From contig QMMS01000117.1 of NCBI GenBank assembly GCA_003647375.1, forward strand, positions 1 through 12,428: a stretch of DNA of 12,428 bases, given 5' to 3'. This stretch comes from Deltaproteobacteria bacterium. GTDB lineage: Bacteria; Desulfobacterota; Desulfobacteria; Desulfobacterales; B30-G6. The position numbers were made by a program, and so were the translations under genes. This document shows, piece after piece, positions 1 to 6,063 of the stretch (positions are counted from its first letter, which is position 1; the number at the start of each line of letters is the position of its first letter). The notes under the pieces are model-generated. The model had not been told where the DNA came from. It saw nothing but the letters and a program-made list of their open reading frames with translations, and did not search any database.

Positions 1-1
1 G

Positions 2-121
2 ACCGTTGATACCGGCCAAGTGGTGGTGATGCCGGCCAATGTTCCCCATGCGGTTACCGCCGTCAAGCGGTTTAAAATGATCTTGACGGTCGTAAAAAAG
101 CCCGTGACGATTCAATCTTAA
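2..121 (+). CDS. Cupin-domain protein, C-terminal end (partial)
   Basis: The window opens inside a + strand frame that encodes 39 residues and ends at TAA 119-121. The visible part contains GQVVVMPANVPHAVTAV, then a beta strand (KMILTVVKKP). A proline/histidine turn of the type PxNxPHxV followed by a hydrophobic strand is characteristic of the second conserved motif of single-domain cupins, where the histidine is often a metal ligand. The enzyme or sensor function cannot be told from this fragment, because the first cupin motif and N-terminus lie outside the window. No terminator hairpin is obvious directly after the stop. The family call is moderately sure; the substrate is unknown. Confidence 0.6.
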   Translation, partial: TVDTGQVVVMPANVPHAVTAVKRFKMILTVVKKPVTIQS

Positions 122-170
122 CCCATCTTTGTGGAAAAAAGGGTCAAAACAGCAGTTTTTGGGTGATAAT

Positions 171-305
171 TATGGCACTACAAATAATTTTTACCATAAT
201 ATCATTATGTTATATAATCTTTATAAGCATTTTCCAATGTAGTGCCATACGAATGGAATAATCATCTAATATATTTGTGCAAATTAAAATCGTGTAGTGC
301 CATAC
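171..305. repeat. Three copies of the word GTAGTGCCATA in an AT-rich spacer
   Basis: An 11-nt word occurs three times: inverted at 171-181 (TATGGCACTAC) and direct at 239-249 and 294-304. The two direct copies extend to GTAGTGCCATAC. They are 55 nt apart and the inverted copy is 68 nt upstream of the first direct one. The surrounding 160-350 is much richer in A/T than the neighbouring genes. The words could be regulator sites, ends of a decayed mobile element, or a dispersed repeat; nothing here decides which. The rest of the 122-527 spacer holds the palindrome at 411-450 and no ORF that I would call. Confidence 0.6.
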
Positions 306-410
306 AAAACATTAACTCATTGTTATCATTATGATTAAATTTTCACTCTACAAAAATGGGTTAACAGAATTAGCGCTCGGATTTGGTCCAGGTTTGGCTG
401 ATTCGAGAGA

Positions 411-450
411 GCAAAACCACAGGAATAGCAAGCTATTTCGCGGATTTTGC
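411..450. repeat. Degenerate REP-like palindrome
   Basis: The arms 411-429 (GCAAAACCACAGGAATAGC) and 432-450 (GCTATTTCGCGGATTTTGC) face each other around a 2-nt centre. They pair at 14 of 19 positions, with one further G-T wobble. The ends are perfectly paired and the mismatches lie in the middle, which looks like a once-perfect palindrome that has drifted. It sits about 80 nt beyond the stop of the cytochrome pseudogene, with no U-tract, so a dispersed extragenic palindrome fits better than a terminator. Confidence 0.5.
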
Positions 451-527
451 GAGTGAGACATCGACCAAAGATGGGCTGAAGCTGAGATGCTAAAATGTGA
501 AGTTATTTTTGCGCGAGCCCTGAGGCA

Positions 528-1044
528 TTAGAGAGATCGTAAATAGCTTGTCAAAGACTCAATTTTCTCTTCCGTAAGATTTTCAAAAGAGGGCATTTGG
601 TTATAGGGTGATTTTAATTGTGGCCGTAATCCTTCAGCGGAAACAGGCCAACCACTGACAGGCATCTTTTCCCTGTCAAATAATCCCTCGAGCCCGGGAC
701 CAACTTTTGTATCGATGCTATCTGTAACATGGCAAAAGGAACATTTTTTCTCGAAAAAAGTTGCCCCGGCAATCACCGACTTTGTATATGGACCCATATT
801 GGACGGGTGGTTGCGAAGAATTCAATGCCCTGTCATTTACAAATACCTTGTGTAAAGGACCATGGGGAGCTCGACCCGGTTGCATACCTTGATGATCGGG
901 CCAAAATCCCCATTTTGTGTATGGGCTTTCTTTTGTGATATGCCCCCACAATGCATCCGGGTCAGGGCTTGGCATTTCAGCAGAAACCATGCTTCCAAAA
1001 ATAAGGATAATTACTGTTATGATTAAGGTCATTTGCTTTTTCAT
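528..1044 (-). pseudogene. Secreted monoheme cytochrome c, split by a one-base frameshift
   Basis: Reading from ATG at 1044, frame A encodes a signal peptide (MKKQMTLIITVIILIFG..., cleavage near SA-E at residues 21-23). It continues with a segment containing WPDHQGMQPGRAPHGPLHKV and LNSSQPPVQYG, then runs out of frame to a TAG at 718-720. A second frame, open from 821 to TAA 528-530, encodes a class I cytochrome c: CSFCH heme site, VGPGLEGLF, a distal methionine in QMPSF, and a C-terminal helix (LTEEKIESLTSYLRSL). Removing one G from the GGG run (793-795 on the + strand) fuses them as ...VQYG-PYTKSVIAGATFFEKKC..., a product of about 171 residues. The second frame alone has no signal peptide, so it could not mature as a periplasmic cytochrome. 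The N-terminal part resembles the start of P460-like heme modules (from memory) but stops early. It may be true decay or a sequencing indel. Confidence 0.7.
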
Positions 1045-1048
1045 TGGG

Positions 1049-1070
1049 TCCTCCTCTATAATATTAGAGG
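1049..1070 (-). promoter_or_regulatory. Ribosome binding site of the cytochrome gene, beside a small hairpin
   Basis: On the - strand GAGGAGGA (1049-1056) lies 4 nt before the ATG at 1044, a strong Shine-Dalgarno that supports this start. It partly overlaps a short dyad (CCTCTA 1053-1058 with TAGAGG 1065-1070 on the + strand) that could partly hide the site in the mRNA. The dyad is only 6 bp, so a regulatory role is speculative. Confidence 0.55.
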
Positions 1071-1444
1071 GTTATAGGCAGATCACTTTAGAATTTTATA
1101 CGATGATATGTTACAATGTGTCAATAACTAACAATATATGGTTCTTCTCCCAGCCCATATTGCTTATAGTGTTTCTTGGGTTCTTTGTGTTTATTGAGTT
1201 GTCATCGGGAATCAGTACACCGTTTTTAACACGTCACTTTTTCAGCAACCCAACGAACCCAATGAACGCTATTTCCCTCGACCTCTGATTTCCTAAATTG
1301 CATAAAATACGAAGGTGTGATAATTCTCGGTATGATTGAAGCATACCCTGCAGCCCCGATAAATCGGGATTTCCGTTTTTCTTCAGAAAACTACAGGGAA
1401 TGCGTTTGCTCCTGCCGGTTCAAAACTCGACAGATGGAGTCCTC
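1071..1444. other. Spacer between the divergent cytochrome and kinase genes
   Basis: About 370 nt with no convincing gene; + strand reading frames here lack a ribosome binding site and family features. It contains a 6-bp stem with a 2-nt loop (CCCGAT 1355-1360, ATCGGG 1363-1368) followed by TTTCCGTTTTT. This could be a weak terminator or a dispersed palindrome ahead of the kinase gene. Promoters for both flanking genes must lie here, but I see no strong -35/-10 pair and no clear GG-N10-GC sigma54 site. Confidence 0.4.
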
Positions 1445-2986
1445 ATGTTTGCTAGGGCACTAAAAAGCAATGTTATCATCAGCATAGCCGTTTTATTGTT
1501 TATCGGCATGGTTCTCATCGATTTTGTTGCCATTAGAACATTTCAGCAACAGGCCATCCAGGTTGAAATAGACAAATGCGCACTGCTGGTTACGATGGTC
1601 GAGAATGATCTGGCTTACAAAGAAGACCTTTCGAACTTCCCGCTTTCCCCCGAACTTAAAAATAGGATTTTGCCTGTATTCAGCGATACCGGCATATCGT
1701 GCGCACGTATACAGTCGCTGGGTGATCGTACGGTTTTGTTGTTCGGTGACAGTTGCGAACAGCACCATCAACTCGAAAAAAAAGTTAACAAGGCCATTGA
1801 ATCAGGTCAACGAAAGGTCGAATTTTCCGGATCTGTGTGGGGTGTATACTGGTGGCAACGGAAAAGTATGGTTTTTTCCACGCCGCTGATGGTAGGGGGA
1901 CATGTTGTTGGTGGTATCAGCCTCGCCAGAAACCTGGAAGCGTTGTATCAGGATCTTCGCAACGCACAGAAATTTGTGTTCATCTACATTCTCATTAATA
2001 TTGTTATTCTGACATTCATCGGATTTCATCGGCTTTTTAAAGTATTTCTGGAACCCATCGAAAGACTGGCCAAGAGAGCGGAGAACTATCAGGAAACCGA
2101 TGGGGCTTTTTTCCCTGTTCGGAAACAGGACAACGAATTACACATTCTATCAAGATCCTTGAACAGCATGACTCGGCGGATCACAGAAGACAAAAACAAG
2201 TTGCAGAATGCAGTTCACAGGCTGGAAAAAACCAATACCGAACTCAATAAGGCCCAGGAAGAGATTATTCGTGCTGAAAAACTGGCCTCTGTTGGTAGAC
2301 TCGCTTCTGGGATTGCACATGAGATCGGAAATCCCATCGGCATTATTATGGGATATCTGGAGTTGCTCAAACAGGGCGATATTCAAGCGCAGGAAAAACT
2401 GGATTACATTCTGAGGACCGAAAAAGAGATCCACCGAATGGACACCGTGATCAGGCAGCTGCTGGATCTATCGAGACCGTTGGCTGTCGATTCAAGTGTC
2501 GTATCCATCCACGAAGTTATCGATGATATCGCAAATGTTCTGAACGTGCAGCCGCTCATGTCGAATATTGAATTGACCCTTTCCCTTGAAGCCCAATCTG
2601 ATCAGGTGTTGGCAGACCCGAATCAGTTACGACAGGTGTTTTTGAACCTCGCTATCAATGCGGCAGATGCCATTGCCGCTGACCGTGAGGGGAAACAAGG
2701 CAGGCTTGAAATTATGAGTGAAGTCACCAAAAAAAGTTTGGCCCATAAGAAACGCTTTATCAAAAGCATAAACATCCGGTTCATCGACAACGGCCCCGGG
2801 ATACCCCAAAAGAATCTGGACAATATCTTTGATCCTTTTTTTACAACCAAAGCGCCTGGCAAAGGGACAGGTTTGGGACTCTATGTCTGTTTCATGATCG
2901 TTGATTCACTGGGTGGAAACATACAGGCTCACAGTACAGAAGGGCAGGGGATGACGATGACCATCACTCTTCCACTGGCCGAATGA
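1445..2986 (+). CDS. Membrane sensor histidine kinase (NtrB/AtoS-like)
   Basis: A 513-residue two-component kinase that should autophosphorylate on His and pass the phosphate to the response regulator encoded next. It has two membrane helices, about residues 9-30 and 177-194, around a roughly 145-residue extracytoplasmic region that is probably the sensor. A HAMP linker (about 195-250) and a coiled coil (about 247-277) follow. The HisKA box GIAHEIGNP puts the phospho-acceptor at H292. The ATPase domain shows the N box [10 protein letters not shown] (N405), G1 box DNGPGIP (448-454), F box FDPFF (462-466) and G2 box GKGTGLGL (472-479). I chose ATG 1445 because GGAG at 1436-1439 is 5 nt upstream and the protein then starts just before the first helix. 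An ATG at 1400 would add 15 residues. The boxes are of the NtrB/AtoS type, which usually partner sigma54 activators, matching the neighbour. The signal is not identifiable. Confidence 0.93.
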   Translation: MFARALKSNVIISIAVLLFIGMVLIDFVAIRTFQQQAIQVEIDKCALLVTMVENDLAYKEDLSNFPLSPELKNRILPVFSDTGISCARIQSLGDRTVLLFGDSCEQHHQLEKKVNKAIESGQRKVEFSGSVWGVYWWQRKSMVFSTPLMVGGHVVGGISLARNLEALYQDLRNAQKFVFIYILINIVILTFIGFHRLFKVFLEPIERLAKRAENYQETDGAFFPVRKQDNELHILSRSLNSMTRRITEDKNKLQNAVHRLEKTNTELNKAQEEIIRAEKLASVGRLASGIAHEIGNPIGIIMGYLELLKQGDIQAQEKLDYILRTEKEIHRMDTVIRQLLDLSRPLAVDSSVVSIHEVIDDIANVLNVQPLMSNIELTLSLEAQSDQVLADPNQLRQVFLNLAINAADAIAADREGKQGRLEIMSEVTKKSLAHKKRFIKSINIRFIDNGPGIPQKNLDNIFDPFFTTKAPGKGTGLGLYVCFMIVDSLGGNIQAHSTEGQGMTMTITLPLAE

Positions 2987-3003
2987 TTCATTGATTTTCA
3001 TCT

Positions 3004-3136
3004 GTCATTTAACTTACGGGGGGTATCAAACGTGTCATTACGCCTTCGGCTGTCGTTAGCCCTTCGGGCGACATTAGCACTTCGTGCGTTATTAATCGTA
3101 ACTGTTTGCTACAATAAATGACACGAAGTAAATGAC
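3004..3136. repeat. Nested stem element with three tandem TTC-loop hairpins (18-nt period)
   Basis: Three units repeat with an exact period of 18: 3036-3053, 3054-3071 and 3072-3089, consensus CRTTAGCNCTTCGNGCGW. Each is centred on a TTC loop: GCC/GGC (3042-3044 with 3048-3050), GCCC/GGGC (3059-3062 with 3066-3069) and GCAC/GTGC (3077-3080 with 3084-3087). The arm changes between units 2 and 3 are compensatory. The array is enclosed by a perfect 9-bp inverted pair, CGTGTCATT 3031-3039 with AATGACACG 3117-3125. Farther out, GTCATTTA (3004-3011) matches TAAATGAC (3129-3136, and also 3115-3122). No ORF explains it. It lies between the kinase stop and the regulator gene. It could be a MITE-like dispersed element, a structured 3' end, or an RNA; I favour a mobile or dispersed palindromic element. 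Confidence 0.6.
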
Positions 3137-3210
3137 TACTGATCATCTCTCTCCCGCGTAGTTGTAAAAATGTAAAAAAGATCATTCCACTTGCTTAGGA
3201 CTATACAATC

Positions 3211-3384
3211 AGGATTCGAGGGGCCAAGGGTTCCAGGTTTCAAGTGGGATGCACTGTATAATTTTATGGTTGCAGACTGTTAGCTCTGAGTTCTTGACTC
3301 TTAGCAGTTGACGGATCAAAAACTAAAAACCAAGAACCAACAGCAAACACTCGGATCCTTGACCCCTTGGATCCTTGAACCCTC
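3211..3384. repeat. Low-complexity word repeats in inverted orientation before the regulator gene
   Basis: This part of the 423-nt kinase-regulator spacer has no gene. GGATCCTTGA occurs twice 16 nt apart (3353-3362 and 3369-3378). The complement of this block reads like the words at 3211-3243 (AGGATTCGAGGGGCCAAGGG, then TTCCAGGTTTCAAG), so the two ends form loose inverted arms. A perfect TATAAT stands at 3257-3262 but without a good -35 box, so it is only a weak promoter candidate for the regulator. A TTG-initiated extension of the regulator frame would run through this block and is not credible. Confidence 0.5.
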
Positions 3385-3409
3385 TTATAGAATTAATATG
3401 GTGAATACC

Positions 3410-4807
3410 ATGAATGAAAAAAATAAATCTGCCAAGAAAAAGCGTCTCCTGATCATCGATGATGAAGAGAACATGCGCCACATGCTTATGGCCATGCTGA
3501 AAAATTTTGGCTATGAAGTCCGAACGGCTGCTGATGGCCAGCAGGGTCTGCTACTGATGGATGAATCGGAATTTGACTTTGTTCTCTGTGATATCAAGAT
3601 GCCCAACATGGATGGAATGACCTTTCTATTGGAAGCGGATAAGAGAAAATGTGAGACTACTATCATCATGATGTCTGCATACGGCAGTGTTGAAACTGCC
3701 ATTGCCGCCATGAAGAACGGGGCCTACGATTACATATCCAAACCGTTCAAGCCCGATGAAGTTCAGATGACGCTGAAAAAAGCAGAAGAACGTGAGCGAT
3801 TGAAGAGAGAAAATCGACTATTACGTGAGAGGATATCACATATTGAAGAGAATTATCGCTTCAGGAATATGATCGGTAAAAGCAGCGCCATGAAGGAAGT
3901 TTTCAAGCTGGTGGAAAAGGTGGCACAATACAATACAACCGTATTGATATCCGGAGAAAGCGGCACCGGAAAGGAACTTATCGCAAAGGGCATCCACCTG
4001 GCCGGAAACCGATCGGAGCAGAACCTTGTTTCAGTGAATTGCGGTGGTATCCCGGAGAATTTGCTGGAGAGTGAATTTTTTGGATACCAAAAGGGCGCCT
4101 TCACCGGTGCGGACAGAGACAAGAAAGGACTTTTTCAGGAGGCAGACAAGGGGACTATTTTTCTGGATGAAATCGGGGAGTTGTCCTTGCCGCTCCAGGT
4201 GAAGCTGCTCAGAGTGTTACAAGAGAGCGAAGTCCGGCCTGTTGGAAGCACCAAATCTGTCCAGGTGGATGTTCGCATCATCGCAGCGACCCAGAAAAAT
4301 CTGGAGGATGAAGTGTCCAGGGGCCATTTTCGGGAGGATCTATTTTACAGGCTTAACGTATTGAGTATCCATCTCCCGCCGCTGAGAGATCGACAGGAGG
4401 ATGTGCCGTTGCTTATTGATCACTTTATCGGCAGATTCAACAAGCGACTTGAAAAAAATATCCGATCTGTTTCTCCGGCAGCCATTGCCTACCTTCTCGC
4501 TTACCATTGGCCCGGCAATATCAGGGAACTGGAAAACATTATCGAGAGAGCCGTGGTTCTTTCAGACAAGGATCAGATTTTACCGGAGCTTTTACCGCCG
4601 GCCCTGACAGCTGAGCCCGAACCGGCCTGTGGTGAAGAGATGGACCGGATCTACTCGCTGAAGTATGCACGGAAGATTCTGGAAAAAAAGATGATTGTGC
4701 GTGCACTGACGGAAACACATGGGAATCGAACCAGAGCTTCCAAGCTGCTGGAGATCAGTCATCCTTCCCTGCTTAGCAAAATGAAGACGTATGAAATTGA
4801 CCTTTGA
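3410..4807 (+). CDS. NtrC-family sigma54-dependent response regulator
   Basis: A 465-residue cytoplasmic activator. The N-terminal receiver has acidic pocket D17-D18, phospho-acceptor D61 in LCDIKMP, S89 in MMSAYG and K111 in SKPF. The central AAA+ domain carries Walker A GESGTGKE (182-189), the sigma54-contact loop GAFTGA (229-234), Walker B GTIFLDEIGE (248-257) and arginines in FREDLFYRL (R308, R314). The C-terminus is a Fis-type helix-turn-helix (about 421-461; GNRTRASKLLEISHPSLL). All core motifs are intact, so it should form ATPase rings that open sigma54 promoters when phosphorylated. I chose ATG 3410 because GGTGA at 3400-3404 is 5 nt upstream; ATG 3398 would add four residues and lacks a ribosome site. 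The presumed partner is the upstream kinase. The HTH appears to end the protein at its last residues, which is normal for the family. Target genes are not evident, although a sigma54-like box appears near 12392. Confidence 0.93.
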   Translation: MNEKNKSAKKKRLLIIDDEENMRHMLMAMLKNFGYEVRTAADGQQGLLLMDESEFDFVLCDIKMPNMDGMTFLLEADKRKCETTIIMMSAYGSVETAIAAMKNGAYDYISKPFKPDEVQMTLKKAEERERLKRENRLLRERISHIEENYRFRNMIGKSSAMKEVFKLVEKVAQYNTTVLISGESGTGKELIAKGIHLAGNRSEQNLVSVNCGGIPENLLESEFFGYQKGAFTGADRDKKGLFQEADKGTIFLDEIGELSLPLQVKLLRVLQESEVRPVGSTKSVQVDVRIIAATQKNLEDEVSRGHFREDLFYRLNVLSIHLPPLRDRQEDVPLLIDHFIGRFNKRLEKNIRSVSPAAIAYLLAYHWPGNIRELENIIERAVVLSDKDQILPELLPPALTAEPEPACGEEMDRIYSLKYARKILEKKMIVRALTETHGNRTRASKLLEISHPSLLSKMKTYEIDL

Positions 4808-5222
4808 TACCTCTGCACGCATGCTCAAAATGCTGACCGCCGCCGTCTGGTATGGTGGTGGGGTTGCGCTACTCATCAAGAGCTGGGATTTGCTGGCAGA
4901 AGCCTTTGCCTTACGGCCGGATCCTTTGTGGCCTTGGGGAATTGTTGTGGCAGGAGTTGTTTTCGGAGGTTTGAAAGCTAGGTATCTTTTTGCCGGGATT
5001 TGTGAAAAAAACCTGCAGCGGATCGAATCCCTGGAGCGGCCGAAAATCTGGCAGTTTTTCAGAAGGCGCTTCTTTTTCTTTTTGTTACTCATGATCGTTT
5101 TGGGGATCAGCCTGTCACGATGGGCTCACCATCATTATGTGTTTTTGCTGTGCGTTTCAGCACTCGATCTGTCCATCGGTGTGGCATTGATGGGAAGCAG
5201 TTATATGTTCTGGAAACGTTAA
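4791..5222 (+). CDS. Four-helix membrane protein of unknown function
   Basis: A 143-residue integral membrane protein that I do not recognise. Predicted helices are about 11-31, 48-70, 93-109 and 116-138. Between helices 2 and 3 is a charged loop (CEKNLQRIESLERPKIWQFF), then an arginine/phenylalanine-rich entry into helix 3 (RRRFFFFLLL). A WAHHH cluster lies between helices 3 and 4. The ATG at 4791 lies inside the last codons of the regulator gene, a 17-nt overlap in another frame. Translation is therefore probably coupled, which explains the poor ribosome site. A later ATG at 4821 is possible but has no ribosome site either. The gene ends right at a strong terminator, so it is the last gene of the kinase-regulator unit. 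It could assist or modulate that system; this is inference from position only. Confidence 0.8.
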   Translation: MKLTFDTSARMLKMLTAAVWYGGGVALLIKSWDLLAEAFALRPDPLWPWGIVVAGVVFGGLKARYLFAGICEKNLQRIESLERPKIWQFFRRRFFFFLLLMIVLGISLSRWAHHHYVFLLCVSALDLSIGVALMGSSYMFWKR

Positions 5223-5261
5223 AAAAAAGCCAAACGGGCACAGCCCGTTTGGCTTTTTTTT
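5221..5261. terminator. Strong bidirectional intrinsic terminator
   Basis: A perfect stem GCCAAACGGGC (5229-5239) and GCCCGTTTGGC (5243-5253) with loop ACA is flanked by A8 (5221-5228) and T8 (5254-5261), which extend the pairing to 19 bp. It gives a U-tract in both directions. It serves the + strand membrane-protein gene (whose stop it touches) and the - strand peroxiredoxin operon that converges on it. Confidence 0.93.
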
Positions 5262-5272
5262 AACGTAATATG

Positions 5273-5307
5273 ATTCGAATAAAATCGCAAAGCGATTTTA
5301 TTCGAAT
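5273..5307 (-). terminator. Second perfect hairpin spanning the peroxiredoxin stop codon
   Basis: ATTCGAATAAAATCGC (5273-5288) and GCGATTTTATTCGAAT (5292-5307) form a 16-bp perfect stem with a 3-nt loop. The peroxiredoxin TAA (5298-5300) and its last codons lie within the arm. There is no U-tract directly after it. It is probably a 3'-end stabiliser or part of a double terminator with the hairpin at 5221-5261. Confidence 0.6.
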
Positions 5308-6020
5308 GCCATATTGGTTTTCCAGACTTCCCAGACCTTACCCACGAGCTCGGGGCCGGGTTTGAGTGTTATTTTTCCGGGTTTCCAACCCGATGGTGTC
5401 GCTTCTCCGCCCTTGCTTTCTCTCACCAGTTGAAAAGCCTGTACCTGGCGAAAGGTCTCGGCGACGTTTCTTCCCACCGGCGGTGTAAGAACTTCGTAGC
5501 CCTGAACCACACCATCCGGGTCGATAATGAAGCGACCCCGGTTTTCAACACCGGCATCTTCATCAAAGATGCCAAAAAGCTTACCGACTTTACCACCGGT
5601 GTCGGAAAGCATCGGGAAAGGGACGCCGCCTTGCACCATTTTGGAGAGTTCGTGGTCATTCCACATCTTGTGAACAAAGACACTGTCAATACTCATGGAA
5701 AGAATTTCAACGCCTAGTTTTTGAAACTCGGAATATTTTTCGGCAACTGCCGAAATTTCAGTTGCTCACACAAACGTAAAATCGCCCGGGTAAAAACAGA
5801 GGAGTACCCATTTTCCGAGATACTCGGATAGATTGGCAGATATAAATTTTCCCTGGTGGTATCCTGGTGCGGAAAAATCCGGCACTTTTTTCCCAACATG
5901 TATCATGGATGAAACCTCCTTGCTGACCGTTATTGTTTCTTCTTGAATATCTTTTTCGACGATCTCACCGACAGGCCCTCCTGTGGGTCTCGCACAACCG
6001 ACTTTCATGTCTTCCGGCAT
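5298..6020 (-). CDS. Selenocysteine-containing peroxiredoxin (AhpC/TSA family), TGA read as Sec
   Basis: Reduces hydrogen peroxide or organic hydroperoxides in the cytoplasm. The frame runs from ATG 6020 to TAA 5298-5300 with a single interruption, TGA at 5766-5768. Both sides are in the same frame and together make a normal thioredoxin-fold peroxiredoxin of 240 residues: VPDFSAPGYHQGKF (about 47-60), WVLLCFYPGDFTFV (71-84), the TGA as residue 85, then ATEISAVAEKYSEF. The family motif PxxxTxxC is P78...T82..U85, so the TGA replaces exactly the peroxidatic Cys. A catalytic Arg is visible in ENRGRFIIDPDG, and the C-terminal SGWKPGKITLKP is typical. The usual resolving Cys before xxWKPG is Thr here (EATPSGWKPG). 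The remaining Cys are C9 (GCARP) and C75. ATG 6020 is set by GGAGG 5 nt upstream. It is the second gene of an operon, 43 nt after the lipoprotein. A gene-finder would split it into two frames. Confidence 0.88.
5738..5768 (-). promoter_or_regulatory. SECIS-like hairpin directing Sec insertion at TGA 5766-5768
   Basis: On the - strand, TTTCGGC (nt 11-17 after the TGA; 5755-5749) pairs with GCCGAAA (nt 22-28; 5744-5738) around the 4-nt loop AGTT. The 7-bp stem, small apical loop and a G at the second loop position, 19 nt after the TGA, agree with the bacterial SECIS pattern as I remember it. A competing fold pairs GCAACTG (nt 1-7) with CAGTTGC (nt 17-23) perfectly. Either way the codon is followed by strong local structure, within coding sequence. 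Confidence 0.7.
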
Positions 6021-6025
6021 TGTCA

Positions 6026-6030
6026 CCTCC
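6026..6030 (-). promoter_or_regulatory. Ribosome binding site fixing the peroxiredoxin start
   Basis: On the - strand GGAGG precedes ATG 6020 by 5 nt (GGAGGTGACAATG). This rules out the upstream ATG of the same frame (6155), which would lie inside the lipoprotein gene. Confidence 0.85.
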
Positions 6031-6063
6031 TTGGTTGATTGGAGAATTCTTGTCTTTCCGGGA

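Noticed and set aside
917..1288. Plus-strand hydrophobic ORF of 123 codons
   Set aside because: It is largely antisense to the cytochrome signal-peptide region and AT-rich spacer, with no ribosome site and no recognisable features.
3036..3089. CRISPR array suggested by the regular 18-nt period
   Set aside because: The units are contiguous, have no spacers and are short hairpins; no cas genes are present.
3308..3409. TTG-initiated N-terminal extension of the response regulator
   Set aside because: It translates the low-complexity spacer repeats and adds 34 residues before a normal receiver start; GGTGA precedes ATG 3410.
4592..5092. Minus-strand ORF of 166 codons
   Set aside because: It is antisense to the regulator 3' end and the membrane protein gene. 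Basic, low-complexity product.
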